Positions 37,436 to 46,995 of a stretch of DNA of 64,000 nucleotides are shown one piece after another. Each line of letters begins with the position of its first letter. Within the stretch, counting starts at the first letter, position 1. A program made the translations under genes and the position numbers. This DNA comes from G963666705 sp963666705 (GTDB lineage: Bacteria; Pseudomonadota; Alphaproteobacteria; CADEGL01): contig CAXXKO010000029.1 in NCBI GenBank assembly GCA_963666705.2, forward strand, positions 124,001 through 188,000, read 5' to 3'. Below the pieces are notes generated by a model. That model worked only from the letters and a program-made list of their open reading frames with translations, did no database searches and was not told the DNA's origin.

Positions 37436-37858
37436 TCATGTCCTGCCGGGGCACAGATAGCGCTCGAACCAGCTTTGCTCGAATATCTCGCGACCCTCGA
37501 ATCCCCGAAGCGCCAGCCATGCGAACAACAGGGTGAGGACGACGGGAATCAGCGACAGTGCGTAGTTGGCGTTGGGGATGAACCAGGGGACCGTGGCCTT
37601 GTACTCCTTGTAGGGGTGGGTCTCGGGCAGGGCCTCGAGCGCCCGGCTCACCAGCAGATGCGTGCGCCAAACCGCCACTCCAATCAGCAATGAGACGAGC
37701 GCGCCGGCGACGAACATCAATTCCCTCACCTCCAAATCGGGGATGCTGAACGACCCGAGGATGAAGATCGATGAGAATATGAGGTAGAAATTGATGCGGT
37801 CCTTGAGGAGACCCTCCAAGTGTTTCCGCTCACTATCGATGCTTTCGATTTTGGTCAT
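37436..37858 (-). CDS. Small membrane protein of unknown function
   Basis: 140 residues from ATG 37858, preceded by gaatggag. Three hydrophobic segments: INFYLIFSSIFILGSFSI (about 24-41), LMFVAGALVSLLIGVAVW (about 49-66) and YALSLIPVVLTLLFAWLAL (about 105-123). The start MTKIESIDSERKHLEGLLKD is a cytosolic helix. No family recognised. It stands alone between the Rieske operon and an IS4 element. Confidence 0.65.
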   Translation of the reverse strand: MTKIESIDSERKHLEGLLKDRINFYLIFSSIFILGSFSIPDLEVRELMFVAGALVSLLIGVAVWRTHLLVSRALEALPETHPYKEYKATVPWFIPNANYALSLIPVVLTLLFAWLALRGFEGREIFEQSWFERYLCPGRT

Positions 37859-38106
37859 GATACGGCTCCATTCCTCGAACGGCCACGACCGCTCCAGAGT
37901 TTCAGGTCGAACGCAATGACTGGGCTGCGCCCCGACGGGCGGGCTCGGAGTGCGCTGATGGGCCATGCGCCGCCACGCGGGATGTTCGCGCCCGGCCCGT
38001 ACTCGACCGGGATAAATGCAGGAGAGAATTTCCCCTATTTCGATGGCATCTGGAATAAAAACTATCACGAAGTAAGCTCGCCGGAACCTAGATATATGGT
38101 TACCGT

Positions 38107-39419
38107 CACTAGTGTCCGGTTAAAAATCGAATAAATTCAATTGGTTGGTTATTTGCGAAGCGTTGCATCTGTTTTCGTCTCCCGCAAGTGCTTGATGTAT
38201 GGGCATTTTCTCGAAGAGGGTCACCGAGAGGATCTGTAACAAAGTGTAGAGCGAGGCGTCCAGGTCGAGGCGCTTCTTGACGATGGCGACGAGGACGTAG
38301 ACCGAGACGGCAATCCAGATCTGCGTCTTCACCGCGTTCTCCGACGTGCCGTAGAACTGCTTGATCCGAAGATGCTGCTTGATCCACTTGAAGAAGAGTT
38401 CCACCTGCCAGCGGCTTTTGTAGAGCGCGCAGATGGTGGCGGCCGGAAGCGAGAAGTTGTTGGTGATGAAGACCAGCGTCTTGCCGGACTCGGGGTCCTT
38501 GAAGCGGATGCGCCGCAGAAGTTCGGGGTAATCCTGACGGGTGTAGAAGCCGTCCAGGGAGATGGTCTGGTCGCAAATGATGCCGGTCGAGCGATCCGTC
38601 GGCGCCGAATAGACGCGATGAGCATCGATGTTCGACTTGGCACGCGTGACGAAGAAGGCCCCGGCTTGGTGCAACACATAAAGGCGGGCAAAGTCGACGT
38701 AGCCACGATCCACGACGTAGATGGCTCCGGCTTCCGGCAAGAGCATATCGAGGGCATGAACGTCGTGCAGCTTGCCATCCGAGATGTGGATAAAACTCGG
38801 AATGTTGCCCCGCAGGTCGAGCAGCGTGTGCATCTTCACCGCCGCCTTGGTGGTGCGGAAGTGCGCCCACGGAAAGACCGACAGGCACAGAGCGATGGTC
38901 GTCGAGTCCAGGGCGTAGACGGTATTGGTCAGGTCCAACCCCAGTTCTTCGTCGACGTACAGCGTCCTCGCCTGGGTGATGAGCCGCTGGGCCAACGCCG
39001 CATGGATACGCCAGTCGCGCCTTTCGTTGGCATCGGCCAGCGTCGAGCGCCGGACCGGCTGGCGGAAGCCCATGTGATAGAGTTTCGATGCGTGGACCGA
39101 GAGGCAGGTCTCGATGTCGCGCAGGCTTTCCCGGTAGGTCAGCTGGGCGAAGGCCATGGACCGGTATTGCTCGGCGCAGGAAAGCGTCCGGACCCGGTGA
39201 TCGCCGCCATACCGGTCGACGATCCGCGTGAAAGTAGTCCATGGCAGGAAGTCCATGAGCTGAGCGAACAGGGTCTTGCCGGTGTTCATGAGCATCTCCT
39301 CGGAGAAACTCCGAAAAGTGCTCCATCCAATTCAAATCGACACCATGCATTTTCGCTTCAAACCCCGCAGAAATCCTGGCTCTCAAAGCCAGCACCGCTC
39401 AGTTAACCGGACAGCAGTG
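38107..39419 (-). mobile_element. IS4-family element
   Basis: 1313 bp with ends cactagtgtccggttaa and, on the other strand, cactgctgtccggttaa. The 9-bp target duplication ggttaccgt is at 38098-38106 and 39420-39428. It is inserted in what appears to be intergenic DNA. Confidence 0.95.
38120..39295 (-). CDS. IS4-family transposase
   Basis: 391 residues. N-terminal DUF4372-like segment (FAQLMDFLPWTTFTRIVDRY). DDE residues lie in YALDSTTIAL, YVVDRGYVDF and the YREK-type box YKSRWQVELFFKWIKQHL. Intact. Confidence 0.95.
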   Translation of the reverse strand: MLMNTGKTLFAQLMDFLPWTTFTRIVDRYGGDHRVRTLSCAEQYRSMAFAQLTYRESLRDIETCLSVHASKLYHMGFRQPVRRSTLADANERRDWRIHAALAQRLITQARTLYVDEELGLDLTNTVYALDSTTIALCLSVFPWAHFRTTKAAVKMHTLLDLRGNIPSFIHISDGKLHDVHALDMLLPEAGAIYVVDRGYVDFARLYVLHQAGAFFVTRAKSNIDAHRVYSAPTDRSTGIICDQTISLDGFYTRQDYPELLRRIRFKDPESGKTLVFITNNFSLPAATICALYKSRWQVELFFKWIKQHLRIKQFYGTSENAVKTQIWIAVSVYVLVAIVKKRLDLDASLYTLLQILSVTLFEKMPIHQALAGDENRCNASQITNQLNLFDF

Positions 39420-39428
39420 GGTTACCGT

Positions 39429-39835
39429 GGAAATCCGGGATGTGCGAGCCGTTGCCTTTGGGCATCCGCGATGGGGCGACCCCGCAAGCGATCCGCGGAT
39501 CGCGGGTCACCCGGGCGCGGAATCGCCGACTGCGAGCCCGCCGGAAATTTTGCTTGATGTAATAGAATGTAATGCTTATTTGGGCTCCTGCGACCGGAGC
39601 CGGGCCGGAGGATCGGCGCATCGCGGCTTTCGGCGAGGGGCCGGAAATGGGGTTCTTCGCGCCCGCGCGAATTGCGCCACTGCGTGAAGCGACGACGGCG
39701 ATGGTCGAGGTGGGCCACACCGCGGCGGCGCCGGTCCAATAGCTACCCGTGGCTGCACCAAACGGATAGACTCACTCGCGGCTCGCGGCCGAGCGGGCAC
39801 AAGTCGAACGGGATCGGCGAGGGGAGGGGTGTGCC
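39429..39835. other. Intergenic, no gene seen
   Basis: About 400 bases between IS4 and the ASCH-domain gene. The frames are short and without recognisable products. A small palindromic run (gatccgcggatc) occurs near 39489. Confidence 0.5.
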
Positions 39836-40510
39836 ATGGGATTGCCCGCGGAGCTCGAAGGATACTGGGACCGGCATGCCGGGGCGGTGGAGGCATATTG
39901 GGCGCGCGTGCGCGCGGCGGAGGGGATCGGGGATGTGACGCCCCACGTCTATCCCTGGACCCAGGTGCCGGTGTTCGCCGACCTCATGCTGTTCCTGATC
40001 CTCCATGGCGGCAAGCGCGCGACGGCGCACCTCCTGCTCGAGCACGAAATCAGCGGATCGCCCGTGCGCGCGGTCGGCGACTACAGCGTCGTGCTCGACG
40101 GCTTCGGCCGGCCGGGCTGCGTCATCCGCGCGACGAAGGTCGAGATCGAGCCGTTCCGGGCAGTGGACGCGGCCTTCGCTGAGGCCGAGTCCGAGGGCGG
40201 CGGCAGCGTCCTCTATTGGAAGCAGGGGCACTGGGCCTATTTCTCGGGCTATTGCGAGGCCCACGGCCGGGAGATGTCGGAAGACATACCGATGGTGTTC
40301 GAGCATTTCGAGCTGATCGATCCCGGCCGAGCGCCGGCGCCCCGGCCCAGGGCTTCGACGGCGGCCACGGCGCGCTCCTCGCCGCCCAGTCCGGCCAGGC
40401 TAATGCCAGGCGGCGATGAGCTTGACTCATCACCGCCTGGCAAGCGCGACCGCGCGCCCGAGCTTATGCGAGGCCAGCCAAGGCCGCGGATGCGGCCGCG
40501 CGGCGTTTGA
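39836..40510 (+). CDS. ASCH-domain protein with a repeat-derived C-terminal tail
   Basis: 224 residues. The first 160 or so match the ASCH (PUA-like) fold seen in DUF984 proteins: PVFADLMLFLILHGGKRATA, VGDYSVVLDGFGRPGCVIRA, IPMVFEHFELID. ASCH proteins bind RNA or act as small nucleoside-related enzymes. The last 36 or so residues (after ARLMPGG) are encoded by repeat R1, which apparently replaced the original end of the gene, so the tail is probably an artefact of the insertion. Ribosome binding site gaggggtg. Confidence 0.8.
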   Translation: MGLPAELEGYWDRHAGAVEAYWARVRAAEGIGDVTPHVYPWTQVPVFADLMLFLILHGGKRATAHLLLEHEISGSPVRAVGDYSVVLDGFGRPGCVIRATKVEIEPFRAVDAAFAEAESEGGGSVLYWKQGHWAYFSGYCEAHGREMSEDIPMVFEHFELIDPGRAPAPRPRASTAATARSSPPSPARLMPGGDELDSSPPGKRDRAPELMRGQPRPRMRPRGV

Positions 40511-40550
40511 GGGAACATACGATCGGTCTCCCTTAAGGCCGATCGGTATA
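40403..40550. repeat. Dispersed repeat R1, copy 4 (reverse orientation)
   Basis: A full-length copy in reverse. Hairpin at 40406-40440, arms ccaggcggcgatgag and ctcatcaccgcctgg. It supplies the last codons of the ASCH gene on the plus strand and the last six or so codons of the TauD gene on the minus strand. Confidence 0.88.
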
Positions 40551-41450
40551 ACTAGTGGGGATCGGCGGCCTGACCAGATCGAGCCCATCCGCTCGCCTTG
40601 CGCTGATCACGGTCGCAATGAGAGTGCGTTCCTCGTCCAGCGGCCAGGGCCGGCCACGGTGCATCATGGCGCGCTCGTCCCACGCTATTACGTCGCCGGG
40701 CCGCCACGCGTGGCAATAGACTCCGTCACGGCGCGTTGCCTGTTCGAGCAGGTCGGCGATCAGTGCCTGGGCCTCGATCGGCTCCATACCCTCAATGCCG
40801 AAGGCGTGGGAAGCGATGTACAGGGCCTCGTGCCCATGGCAAGGGTTCGGCCACACCGCCCTCCACCGCGCCGGCGCAATGCATGCGACCTCTGGCGCCT
40901 CGGCCAGCTCCCCACTCACCATTGCCCGTGACCAGGCGTAGCTGTGGAGAACGACGGCTTCCCTCAGCTCGGCCTGGAGGCTCGGGTCCAGCGCTCGCCA
41001 TGCCGATCGGGTCGAGACGAACTCGGTTTCCCCGCCCGCGCTCGGCACCACCCGGGCGGACAGCACGTTCACGAGTGCCGGCGTCGATCGGTAGCTGCTG
41101 TCGGTGTGCCAGAATTGATTGGCGAGGTTCTGTTGGAGGTCGAAGTCGTCGAGCGTGTAAAGCCGTCCATCGTCGCGGCGATTGGTTGCCAGATATCGCT
41201 CGCTGCCGGCGCCGAGAGCTCCGGGGAACGGGCGCTCGATCGGTCCGAAAAGCTTGGCGAACCGAATCTGAGCCTCGTCGTCCAGGGTTTGATCCCGAAA
41301 GAGCAGCAATGAATGTGCTTCGAACAGCTCTCTGATCCGGCGATAGCCGCCCGTCGCCGTGACATCCCTCAGGTCGAGATCGTGAACCTCGACACCGAAG
41401 CGGTGATGCAACGGTGTGGTGTCTACATGGTGATCGGCAGCTTCATTCAT
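40533..41450 (-). CDS. TauD/TfdA-family Fe(II)/2-oxoglutarate dioxygenase
   Basis: 305 residues from ATG 41450 (MNEAADHHVDTTPLH). Iron ligands: His and Asp in QFWHTDSSYRS, His in ERAMMHRGRPW; 2-oxoglutarate Arg in ERTLIATVISARR. Start region VEVHDLDLRDVT and LFRDQTLDDE are typical of the family. It hydroxylates a small acid or sulfonate, not specified. The end (PTSYTDRP) is encoded by R1, so the original terminus may have been altered. Confidence 0.85.
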   Translation of the reverse strand: MNEAADHHVDTTPLHHRFGVEVHDLDLRDVTATGGYRRIRELFEAHSLLLFRDQTLDDEAQIRFAKLFGPIERPFPGALGAGSERYLATNRRDDGRLYTLDDFDLQQNLANQFWHTDSSYRSTPALVNVLSARVVPSAGGETEFVSTRSAWRALDPSLQAELREAVVLHSYAWSRAMVSGELAEAPEVACIAPARWRAVWPNPCHGHEALYIASHAFGIEGMEPIEAQALIADLLEQATRRDGVYCHAWRPGDVIAWDERAMMHRGRPWPLDEERTLIATVISARRADGLDLVRPPIPTSYTDRP

Positions 41451-41848
41451 GGCGCTGGGCGGTTGTTCCCCAAACCGGAGTGAGCCGACATTTCCCATCG
41501 AACGCTCATATTCACGACCACGGTACCTATGTTGCGCCGCCGCTGGAATATTTTTCACCCTCGGCATTCCGGATACTCCGATTGGAGGCGAGGTGGAGCC
41601 GGCCCTCGGCGCCGCCGTCTCGACCGGGGCCATGTCCGCCCCACCCTTCTCGGTCGGGCGATGGAGGGTGCCGCACCCGGCAATGCCAACGGCGACGACG
41701 GCGAGCCGCGAGCCGCGCGCCGCACTTCATGGTCCCGCCTGCCGTGCGATGACCGGAAGCCGGCCATGGGCAAATTCCGGGGGCTTGCAAAGTCGGGCGG
41801 AGGTGAGAGACTGCGCCAGGCACCAAGTAGGAGGAGGGGGAGGAAGCC
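41451..41848. other. Intergenic leader of dehydrogenase 1
   Basis: No gene. The last 70 bases (catgggcaaattccgggggc onwards) are closely repeated before dehydrogenase 2 at 43097-43150, showing that the tandem duplication includes the 5' leader. Confidence 0.6.
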
Positions 41849-42910
41849 ATGATTCCAACGACCATGAAGGCGGTGGTGACGCGCGGCCATGGCGGGCTCG
41901 ACATGCTCGACTACACCGACACCCCGGTGTCCGAGCCCAAGGCCGGCGAGGTGCTGGTGAAGGTGACCGCGGCCGGCCTCAACAACACCGACATCTGGAA
42001 CCGCATCGGCGCCTACGGCACCGACCGCGACCCCGATGCGGTGACCGGCGTCGGCCGCAAGCCCGGCAACTTCCCCCTCATCCAGGGCATCGACGTGGTG
42101 GGGCGCATCGTCGCCGTGGGCGACGGCGTGGAAGAGAGCCGCGTGGGCGAGCGCGTGATCCTCAACTTCGTCACCTACGAGCCCAATCCGGACGCGCTCG
42201 GCTTCGCCGGCTCCCTGGCCCAGGGCTTCAACGGCGGCTACGCGGAATACCTCGCCGCCCAGTCCGCCCAGGCTTACGAGATCGGCGACAGCCCGCTCTC
42301 GGACGCCGAGCTGGCGACCTTCCCCTGCGCCTACATGACGGGTGAGCACATGCTCGCGGAGGCGGGCGTGGAGGCGGGGGAGACGGTGCTGATCACCGGC
42401 GCCTCGGGCGGCGTGGGCTCGGCGCTGATCCAGCTCGTCCATGCCCGCGGCGCGCGCGCCGTTGCCGTGACCAGCAAGGCGTGGGCCGACCGGGTGGCGA
42501 CGCTCGAGCCCCTCGCCGTCGTCTCCCGCGACGAGGGCGACCTCGTCGCGGCGGTCACCGCCGCCATCGGCGCCCCCGCGCTCGAAGTGGTTGCCGACGT
42601 GGTGGGCGGGCCGCAGTTCCCGGACTATCTGGCGCTGCTCGGCCCCAAGGGGCGATACGTGACGGCGGGCGCCATCGCCGGGCCGGTGGTGGCCCTCGAC
42701 CTCCGCACCATCTATCTCAAGAGGCTGATCCTGCTTGGCGTGAGCATCGGCTACCGGCATCATTTCGAGGCCGTGCTGGGCTATATCCGGTCCGGGAAGA
42801 TCCGCCCGCTCCTGGCCCGCACATATCCCCTATCGGAGATCCGGCAGGCCCAGACCGACTTCATGGCCAAGGGTTTCTTCGGCAACCTCGTGGTGCTGCC
42901 GGGGACGTGA
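41849..42910 (+). CDS. MDR-superfamily zinc-type alcohol dehydrogenase/quinone reductase, copy 1
   Basis: 353 residues, intact. It begins MIPTTMKAVVTRGHGGLDML. The GroES-like half has VTAAGLNNTDIWNRIGAYGT; the Rossmann half has VLITGASGGVGSALIQLVHA and ADVVGGPQFPDYLALLGPKG. It lacks a full set of structural-zinc cysteines, so it is more like the quinone-reductase branch. Ribosome binding site aggaggaggggg. It is duplicated at 43183. Confidence 0.88.
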   Translation: MIPTTMKAVVTRGHGGLDMLDYTDTPVSEPKAGEVLVKVTAAGLNNTDIWNRIGAYGTDRDPDAVTGVGRKPGNFPLIQGIDVVGRIVAVGDGVEESRVGERVILNFVTYEPNPDALGFAGSLAQGFNGGYAEYLAAQSAQAYEIGDSPLSDAELATFPCAYMTGEHMLAEAGVEAGETVLITGASGGVGSALIQLVHARGARAVAVTSKAWADRVATLEPLAVVSRDEGDLVAAVTAAIGAPALEVVADVVGGPQFPDYLALLGPKGRYVTAGAIAGPVVALDLRTIYLKRLILLGVSIGYRHHFEAVLGYIRSGKIRPLLARTYPLSEIRQAQTDFMAKGFFGNLVVLPGT

Positions 42911-42940
42911 GACCCCGGCGGGCGGGCGGCTTCGCGCTTG

Positions 42941-42999
42941 CACGGGCCGGTCGCCGGCAACGGTGACGCGCCGCATCACGCGCCTGTGGCCCGGCTTAC
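42941..42999 (-). pseudogene. C-terminal remnant of a TauD dioxygenase
   Basis: About 19 codons read KPGHRRVMRRVTVAGDRPV, almost the same as the end of the TauD gene at 46996. The stop codon is lost. Its place downstream of dehydrogenase 1 mirrors the intact TauD downstream of dehydrogenase 2, so it is the scar of a duplicated dehydrogenase-TauD block. Confidence 0.85.
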
Positions 43000-43030
43000 G
43001 CTCGAGCGCCCCTAAGGCACTTTCATTTCG

Positions 43031-43068
43031 TTCAAGCGCCGCTAAGGCTGGCCTCGCATAAGCTCCAT
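43031..43068. repeat. Dispersed repeat R1, partial copy
   Basis: Only ttcaagcgccgctaa and ggcctcgcataagctc remain. No hairpin. Confidence 0.65.
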
Positions 43069-44240
43069 CCGCTCGCGGGAAATGACCGCAATCCAACCAT
43101 GGGCAAATTCCCGAGGCTTGCAAAGTCGGACGGAGGTAGGAGACTGCCCGCAGGCGTCGAGAAGGAGAAGGAGGGGCAAAGGATGATACCCGAGACCATG
43201 AAGGCGGTGGTGACGCGGGGCCATGGCGGGTTCGACATGCTGGATTACACGGACATGCCGGTGCCGGAGCCCAAGGCCGGCGAGGTGCTGGTGAAGGTGA
43301 CGGCGGCGGGCCTCAACAACACCGATATCTGGAATCGTATCGGCGCCTACGGCACCGACCGCGACCCCGATGCGGTGGCCGGCCTGGGCCGCAAGCCGGG
43401 GAATTTCCCCCTCATCCAGGGCCTCGACGTGGTGGGGCGCATCGCGGCCGTGGGCGCTGGCGTCGATGGTGGCCGGGTGGGCGAGCGGGTGATCCTCAAC
43501 TTCGTCACCTACGAGCCCGATCCCAGCGCGCTCGGGTTCGCCGGCACCCTCGCGAGCGGCCTCAGCGGGGGTTATGCCGAGTACGTCGCCGTCCAGTCGA
43601 GCTCGGCCTACGAGATTGGCGACAGCCCGCTTTCGGACGCGGAGCTGGCGACCCTTCCGTGCGTGTGCTTGACGGGCGAGCACATGCTCTCGGAGGCGGG
43701 CGTGAAGGCGGGCGAGACGGTGCTGATCACCGGCGCCTCGGGCGGCATGGGCTCGATGCTGATCCAGCTCGTCCACGCTCGCGGCGCCCGCGCCGTCGCC
43801 GTCACCAGCAAGGCGTGGGCGGCCGCGGTGGCGACGCTCGAGCCCTTCGCCGTCGTCAGCCGGGACGAGGGCGATCTGGTGGATGCGGTCACCGCCGCCA
43901 TGGGCGCGCCCCACCTCGAGGTGGTGGCCGACGTGGTTGGCGGGCCGCAATTCCCCGACTACCTGGCGCTGCTCGGCCCTGCTGGGCGCTACGTGACGGC
44001 AGGCGCCATCGGCGGCCCGGTGGTGGCCCTCGATCTCCGTACCATCTGCTGTCAATGGCGGAGCAAAAAGGGACCACCTCGGCGGTGTAAGAAGGGACCG
44101 CTTGGCGGCTGCGGGCTTGTCCCCGTAGTCCACGGGAGGGCCCCGCGCGCGACGCGGCGTGCCCTCAACAGGCTGACGCGGCGGCGCGCGCGGGAGGGAC
44201 CTGTGGGCCCACGGGGTCAAGCGTGGGCTGGGTGGTCGGT

Positions 44241-45004
44241 TCAGTTAGCAGTCGGGGTTTGACGCCTGCGGCTCTGGTTGAGCCTGTAGCTGTCACCGTT
44301 CATCTCGAGGATGTTGACGTGGTGGTGAGGCGATCGAGGAGCGCGCCGGTGAGGCGCTCGGAGCCGAACACCTCGGTCCATTCGTCGAAGGGCAGATTGG
44401 TGGTGACCAGGGTCGAGCCCCGCTCGTAGCGTTGGCTGAACACCTCGAACAACAGCTCGGCGCCGGTCTTCGACAGCGGCACGAAGCCGAGTTCGTCGAC
44501 GATCAGAAGCTTGTAGGTGGCGAGCTTCTTCTGGAACCTCAGCAGCTGCTTGTCATCGCGGGCCTCGATGAGTTCGTGGACCAGCGCGGCGGCGGTGATG
44601 AAGCCGACCGAGAGGCCCTTCTGGCAGGCCGCCAGGCCGAGACCGAGGGCGATGTGGGTCTTGCCGGTCCCACTGTTGCCGAGCGCGATGAGGTTCTCGC
44701 GGCGCTCGATGTACTCGCAGCGGGCCAGCTCCAGGACCAGCGCCTTGTTGAGCGAGGGGATGACCTTGAAGTCGAAGCTGTCGAGGCTCTTGACCACGGG
44801 GAAGCGCGCCGCCTTGATGCGCCGCTCGACCATGCGGCGCTCGCGGTCGATCAGCTCGAGCTCGGCGAGTCTCAACAGGTAGCGGACGTGATCGACGCCT
44901 TCCGAGGCGCACTGCCGGGCGATCTTGTCGTACTCGCGCAGGAAGGTCGGCAGCTTCAGCGTCTCGAGGTGGTGGGCGAGCAGCACTTGCGGTGTGTCGG
45001 TCAT
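44241..45004 (-). pseudogene. istB: istB of IS21 copy b, C-terminal frameshift
   Basis: From ATG 45004 the frame gives 234 residues with Walker A (GNSGTGKTH) and Walker B (LLIVDELGF), ending LTTTSTSSR at 44300. Copy a has ctcacccaccat where this copy has ctcaccaccac. Restoring the missing c continues the protein as LTHHVNILEMNGDSYRLNQS to 44241. The lost 20 residues are conserved, so activity is doubtful but not excluded. Its start overlaps the istA stop as ATGA. Confidence 0.85.
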
Positions 45005-46500
45005 GCGCCGAGCCCCGACAGCAGGCTCATGTACGACTTGGCGGACGTCATCGCGACCCGGGCGCGCGGCAGATACGGATAGACGTCGAGGTTGAGCCTG
45101 GGCGGCCGCCGCTCGATGCGGCACAGTACCAGGTGCTTCACCGCATCAAAGCCGATTGCGCCGAGCCGCAGGGCGTCGCCGACCGCACCCTCGACCTCCT
45201 CGAGCCGGAAGGTCTCCAGTAGACGGAGCACCTGGACGTACTCGCGCTTGCCTGCCTTGCCCATACGAGCTTCGAGGAGCCGCCGCAGAGTGATGAAGGC
45301 CTCGGGCAGGTCCCAGCCCGCCAATGGCGCGGCCTGGTCGAGGGCGCCGATCTTCTGCTCGATCAAGGGCAGGTAATGCAGCGGGTCGAAGATCAGGTCC
45401 TCGCTGTCGTAGGACCGGCGGTGCCGGGCGATCACCTCGGCCCCGCAGCTGATCACCACCTCATCGACGTAGCCCCGGATGAGCACCTCACGGTGGCCGT
45501 AGGCCACGGGCACGGAATAGTCGTTGCTGCGGTAACGCACCAGCGACAGCGAACTCGCCCGTCCAGGGCGCTTATCGCAGGCATCATAGGGAGCAGGCGG
45601 CAATGGCAAGAGAACTTGACGATCCCGCTCGAGACGCTCGCCGATGGTCTCCTTGTGGCCCCGCAGCCGCGCCGCCTGGCGCCGGCGGCACTGTTCGGCG
45701 AGAGCATCGTTGAGGGCCGCGAAGCTCTCGGCACGCGGGACGGGGACCAGGAAGTTCCGCCGGATGAAGCCGACCAGTCCCTCGACCTTGCCCTTGTCGT
45801 TGCCCTTGCCCGGCCGGCCGAACCTGTCCTCGAACAGATAGTGGGACTGAAGCTCCGTGAAGACGCGCGTTCGCTGCCGCTTCCCATCGCCCAGGATCCG
45901 GGCAACCGCCAGCTTGGTGTTGTCGTACAGGATGGATCGGGGGACGCCGCCGAAGAAGGCAAACGCCGCGTTGTGGCCATCGCAGAATGCTTCGGTCGTC
46001 TCCGCCGGATAGGCCGCAACAAAGCAACCATCACTGTGGGGAAGGTCGAAGGCAAGGAAGTGGATCTTCCGTAACGCGCCGCCGATCACCGCCATCGCTT
46101 CGCCGAAGTCCGCCTGGGCGTGACCGGGGGAATGGGAGAGTGGCACGAACACCTCACGCGACCGAAGCCCCTGCTCACGAACGTAGTCCTTCACGATGGT
46201 GTAGCCGCCCGTGAAACCGTACTCGTCCCGGAGGCGGTCGAAGATGCGCTTCGCAGTGTGCCGTTGCTTGCGGTGGCTGGTCCGATCGTCTTCCAAGATC
46301 CGATCGATGATTCCCGTGAACGGACCCAGCTTTGGCCGCCTCGGCGGCGCGCTTCGGCGATACCCTGGCGGCACCGAGAACGACAGCATCTTACGGACCG
46401 TCTTGCGGTCTACACCAAACACCCGCGAGGCCTCGCGGGTGCTCATCCCCTCGACATGACACGCCCGCCGAACCCGTGCGTACAACTCCACCCGATACAT
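45001..46500 (-). CDS. istA: istA, IS21 transposase
   Basis: 499 residues from ATG 46500 (MYRVELYARVRRACHVEGMS). HTH at the N-terminus (STREASRVFGVDRKTVRKML). RNase-H core with HAQADFGEAMAVIGG, FFGGVPRSILYDNTKLAV and the Glu region GNDKGKVEGLVGFIRRN. Ribosome binding site ggaagg. An upstream in-frame start at 46554 is less likely. Intact. Confidence 0.93.
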   Translation of the reverse strand: MYRVELYARVRRACHVEGMSTREASRVFGVDRKTVRKMLSFSVPPGYRRSAPPRRPKLGPFTGIIDRILEDDRTSHRKQRHTAKRIFDRLRDEYGFTGGYTIVKDYVREQGLRSREVFVPLSHSPGHAQADFGEAMAVIGGALRKIHFLAFDLPHSDGCFVAAYPAETTEAFCDGHNAAFAFFGGVPRSILYDNTKLAVARILGDGKRQRTRVFTELQSHYLFEDRFGRPGKGNDKGKVEGLVGFIRRNFLVPVPRAESFAALNDALAEQCRRRQAARLRGHKETIGERLERDRQVLLPLPPAPYDACDKRPGRASSLSLVRYRSNDYSVPVAYGHREVLIRGYVDEVVISCGAEVIARHRRSYDSEDLIFDPLHYLPLIEQKIGALDQAAPLAGWDLPEAFITLRRLLEARMGKAGKREYVQVLRLLETFRLEEVEGAVGDALRLGAIGFDAVKHLVLCRIERRPPRLNLDVYPYLPRARVAMTSAKSYMSLLSGLGA

Positions 46501-46819
46501 CCCCCCCGCCTTCCAGTCAGAGCAACCCTGACAGAAGGCTATACGCGGTCCCATTTTGGTCCGCCGCAGCCGGATCGACCGGCCGCTTCAGTGGGGGATT
46601 ATTGCTCTGCCGTTCTCAATCTACCACAAGAAGCTGCGCCTCTACGGCGTCAGCATCGGCTACCGGCACCATTTCGAGGCCGTGCTCGACCTCGTCCGGT
46701 CGGGGAAGGTGAGGCCGCTCCTCGCCCGCACCTACCCCCTCTCGGAGATCAGGCAAGCCCAGACCGATTTCATGGCCAAGGGTTTCTTCGGCAACCTCGT
46801 GGTGCTGCCGGGTACGTAG

Positions 46820-46967
46820 TACCGATCGGCCTTAAGAAAGACCGATCGTATGATCCCTCAAACGCCGGGCGGCCGCATCCGCGGCCTTGGCTTACCTCGC
46901 ATAAGCTCGGGCGCGCGGTCGCGCTTGCCTGACGACGATGAGCAAGGCTCATCGCCGTCCGGTATAA
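46820..46967. repeat. Dispersed repeat R1, copy 5
   Basis: Full copy beginning accgatcggccttaag directly at the dehydrogenase 2 stop and ending in the hairpin 46928-46962 (arms cctgacgacgatgag and ctcatcgccgtccgg, two mismatches). It lies between convergent genes, so it could work as a bidirectional terminator. Confidence 0.87.
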
Positions 46968-46995
46968 GCGACCTGCGGGCGGGCAACCGCGCCGC

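Larger units (their letters stand above)
44048..46618 (-). mobile_element. IS21-family element, copy b
   Basis: 2571 bp. Ends gctgtcaatggcggagcaaa and, on the other strand, tgagaacggcagagcaa. The 4-bp repeat atct at 44044-44047 and 46619-46622 is the likely target duplication. istA is intact, istB frameshifted. Related to but clearly different from copy a. A GC-rich hairpin around 44142-44205 lies in the same position as the hairpin at 925-955 in copy a. Confidence 0.93.
43183..46819 (+). pseudogene. MDR-superfamily dehydrogenase, copy 2, split by IS21
   Basis: The parts 43183-44047 and 46623-46819 join in frame as LDLRTIYHKKLRLYGVSIGY. The restored length is 353 residues, the same as copy 1. 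Sequence is close to copy 1 throughout (VLITGASGGMGSMLIQLVHA). Ribosome binding site aaggagggg. As it stands the first part runs into IS21 and ends with foreign residues. Confidence 0.93.
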
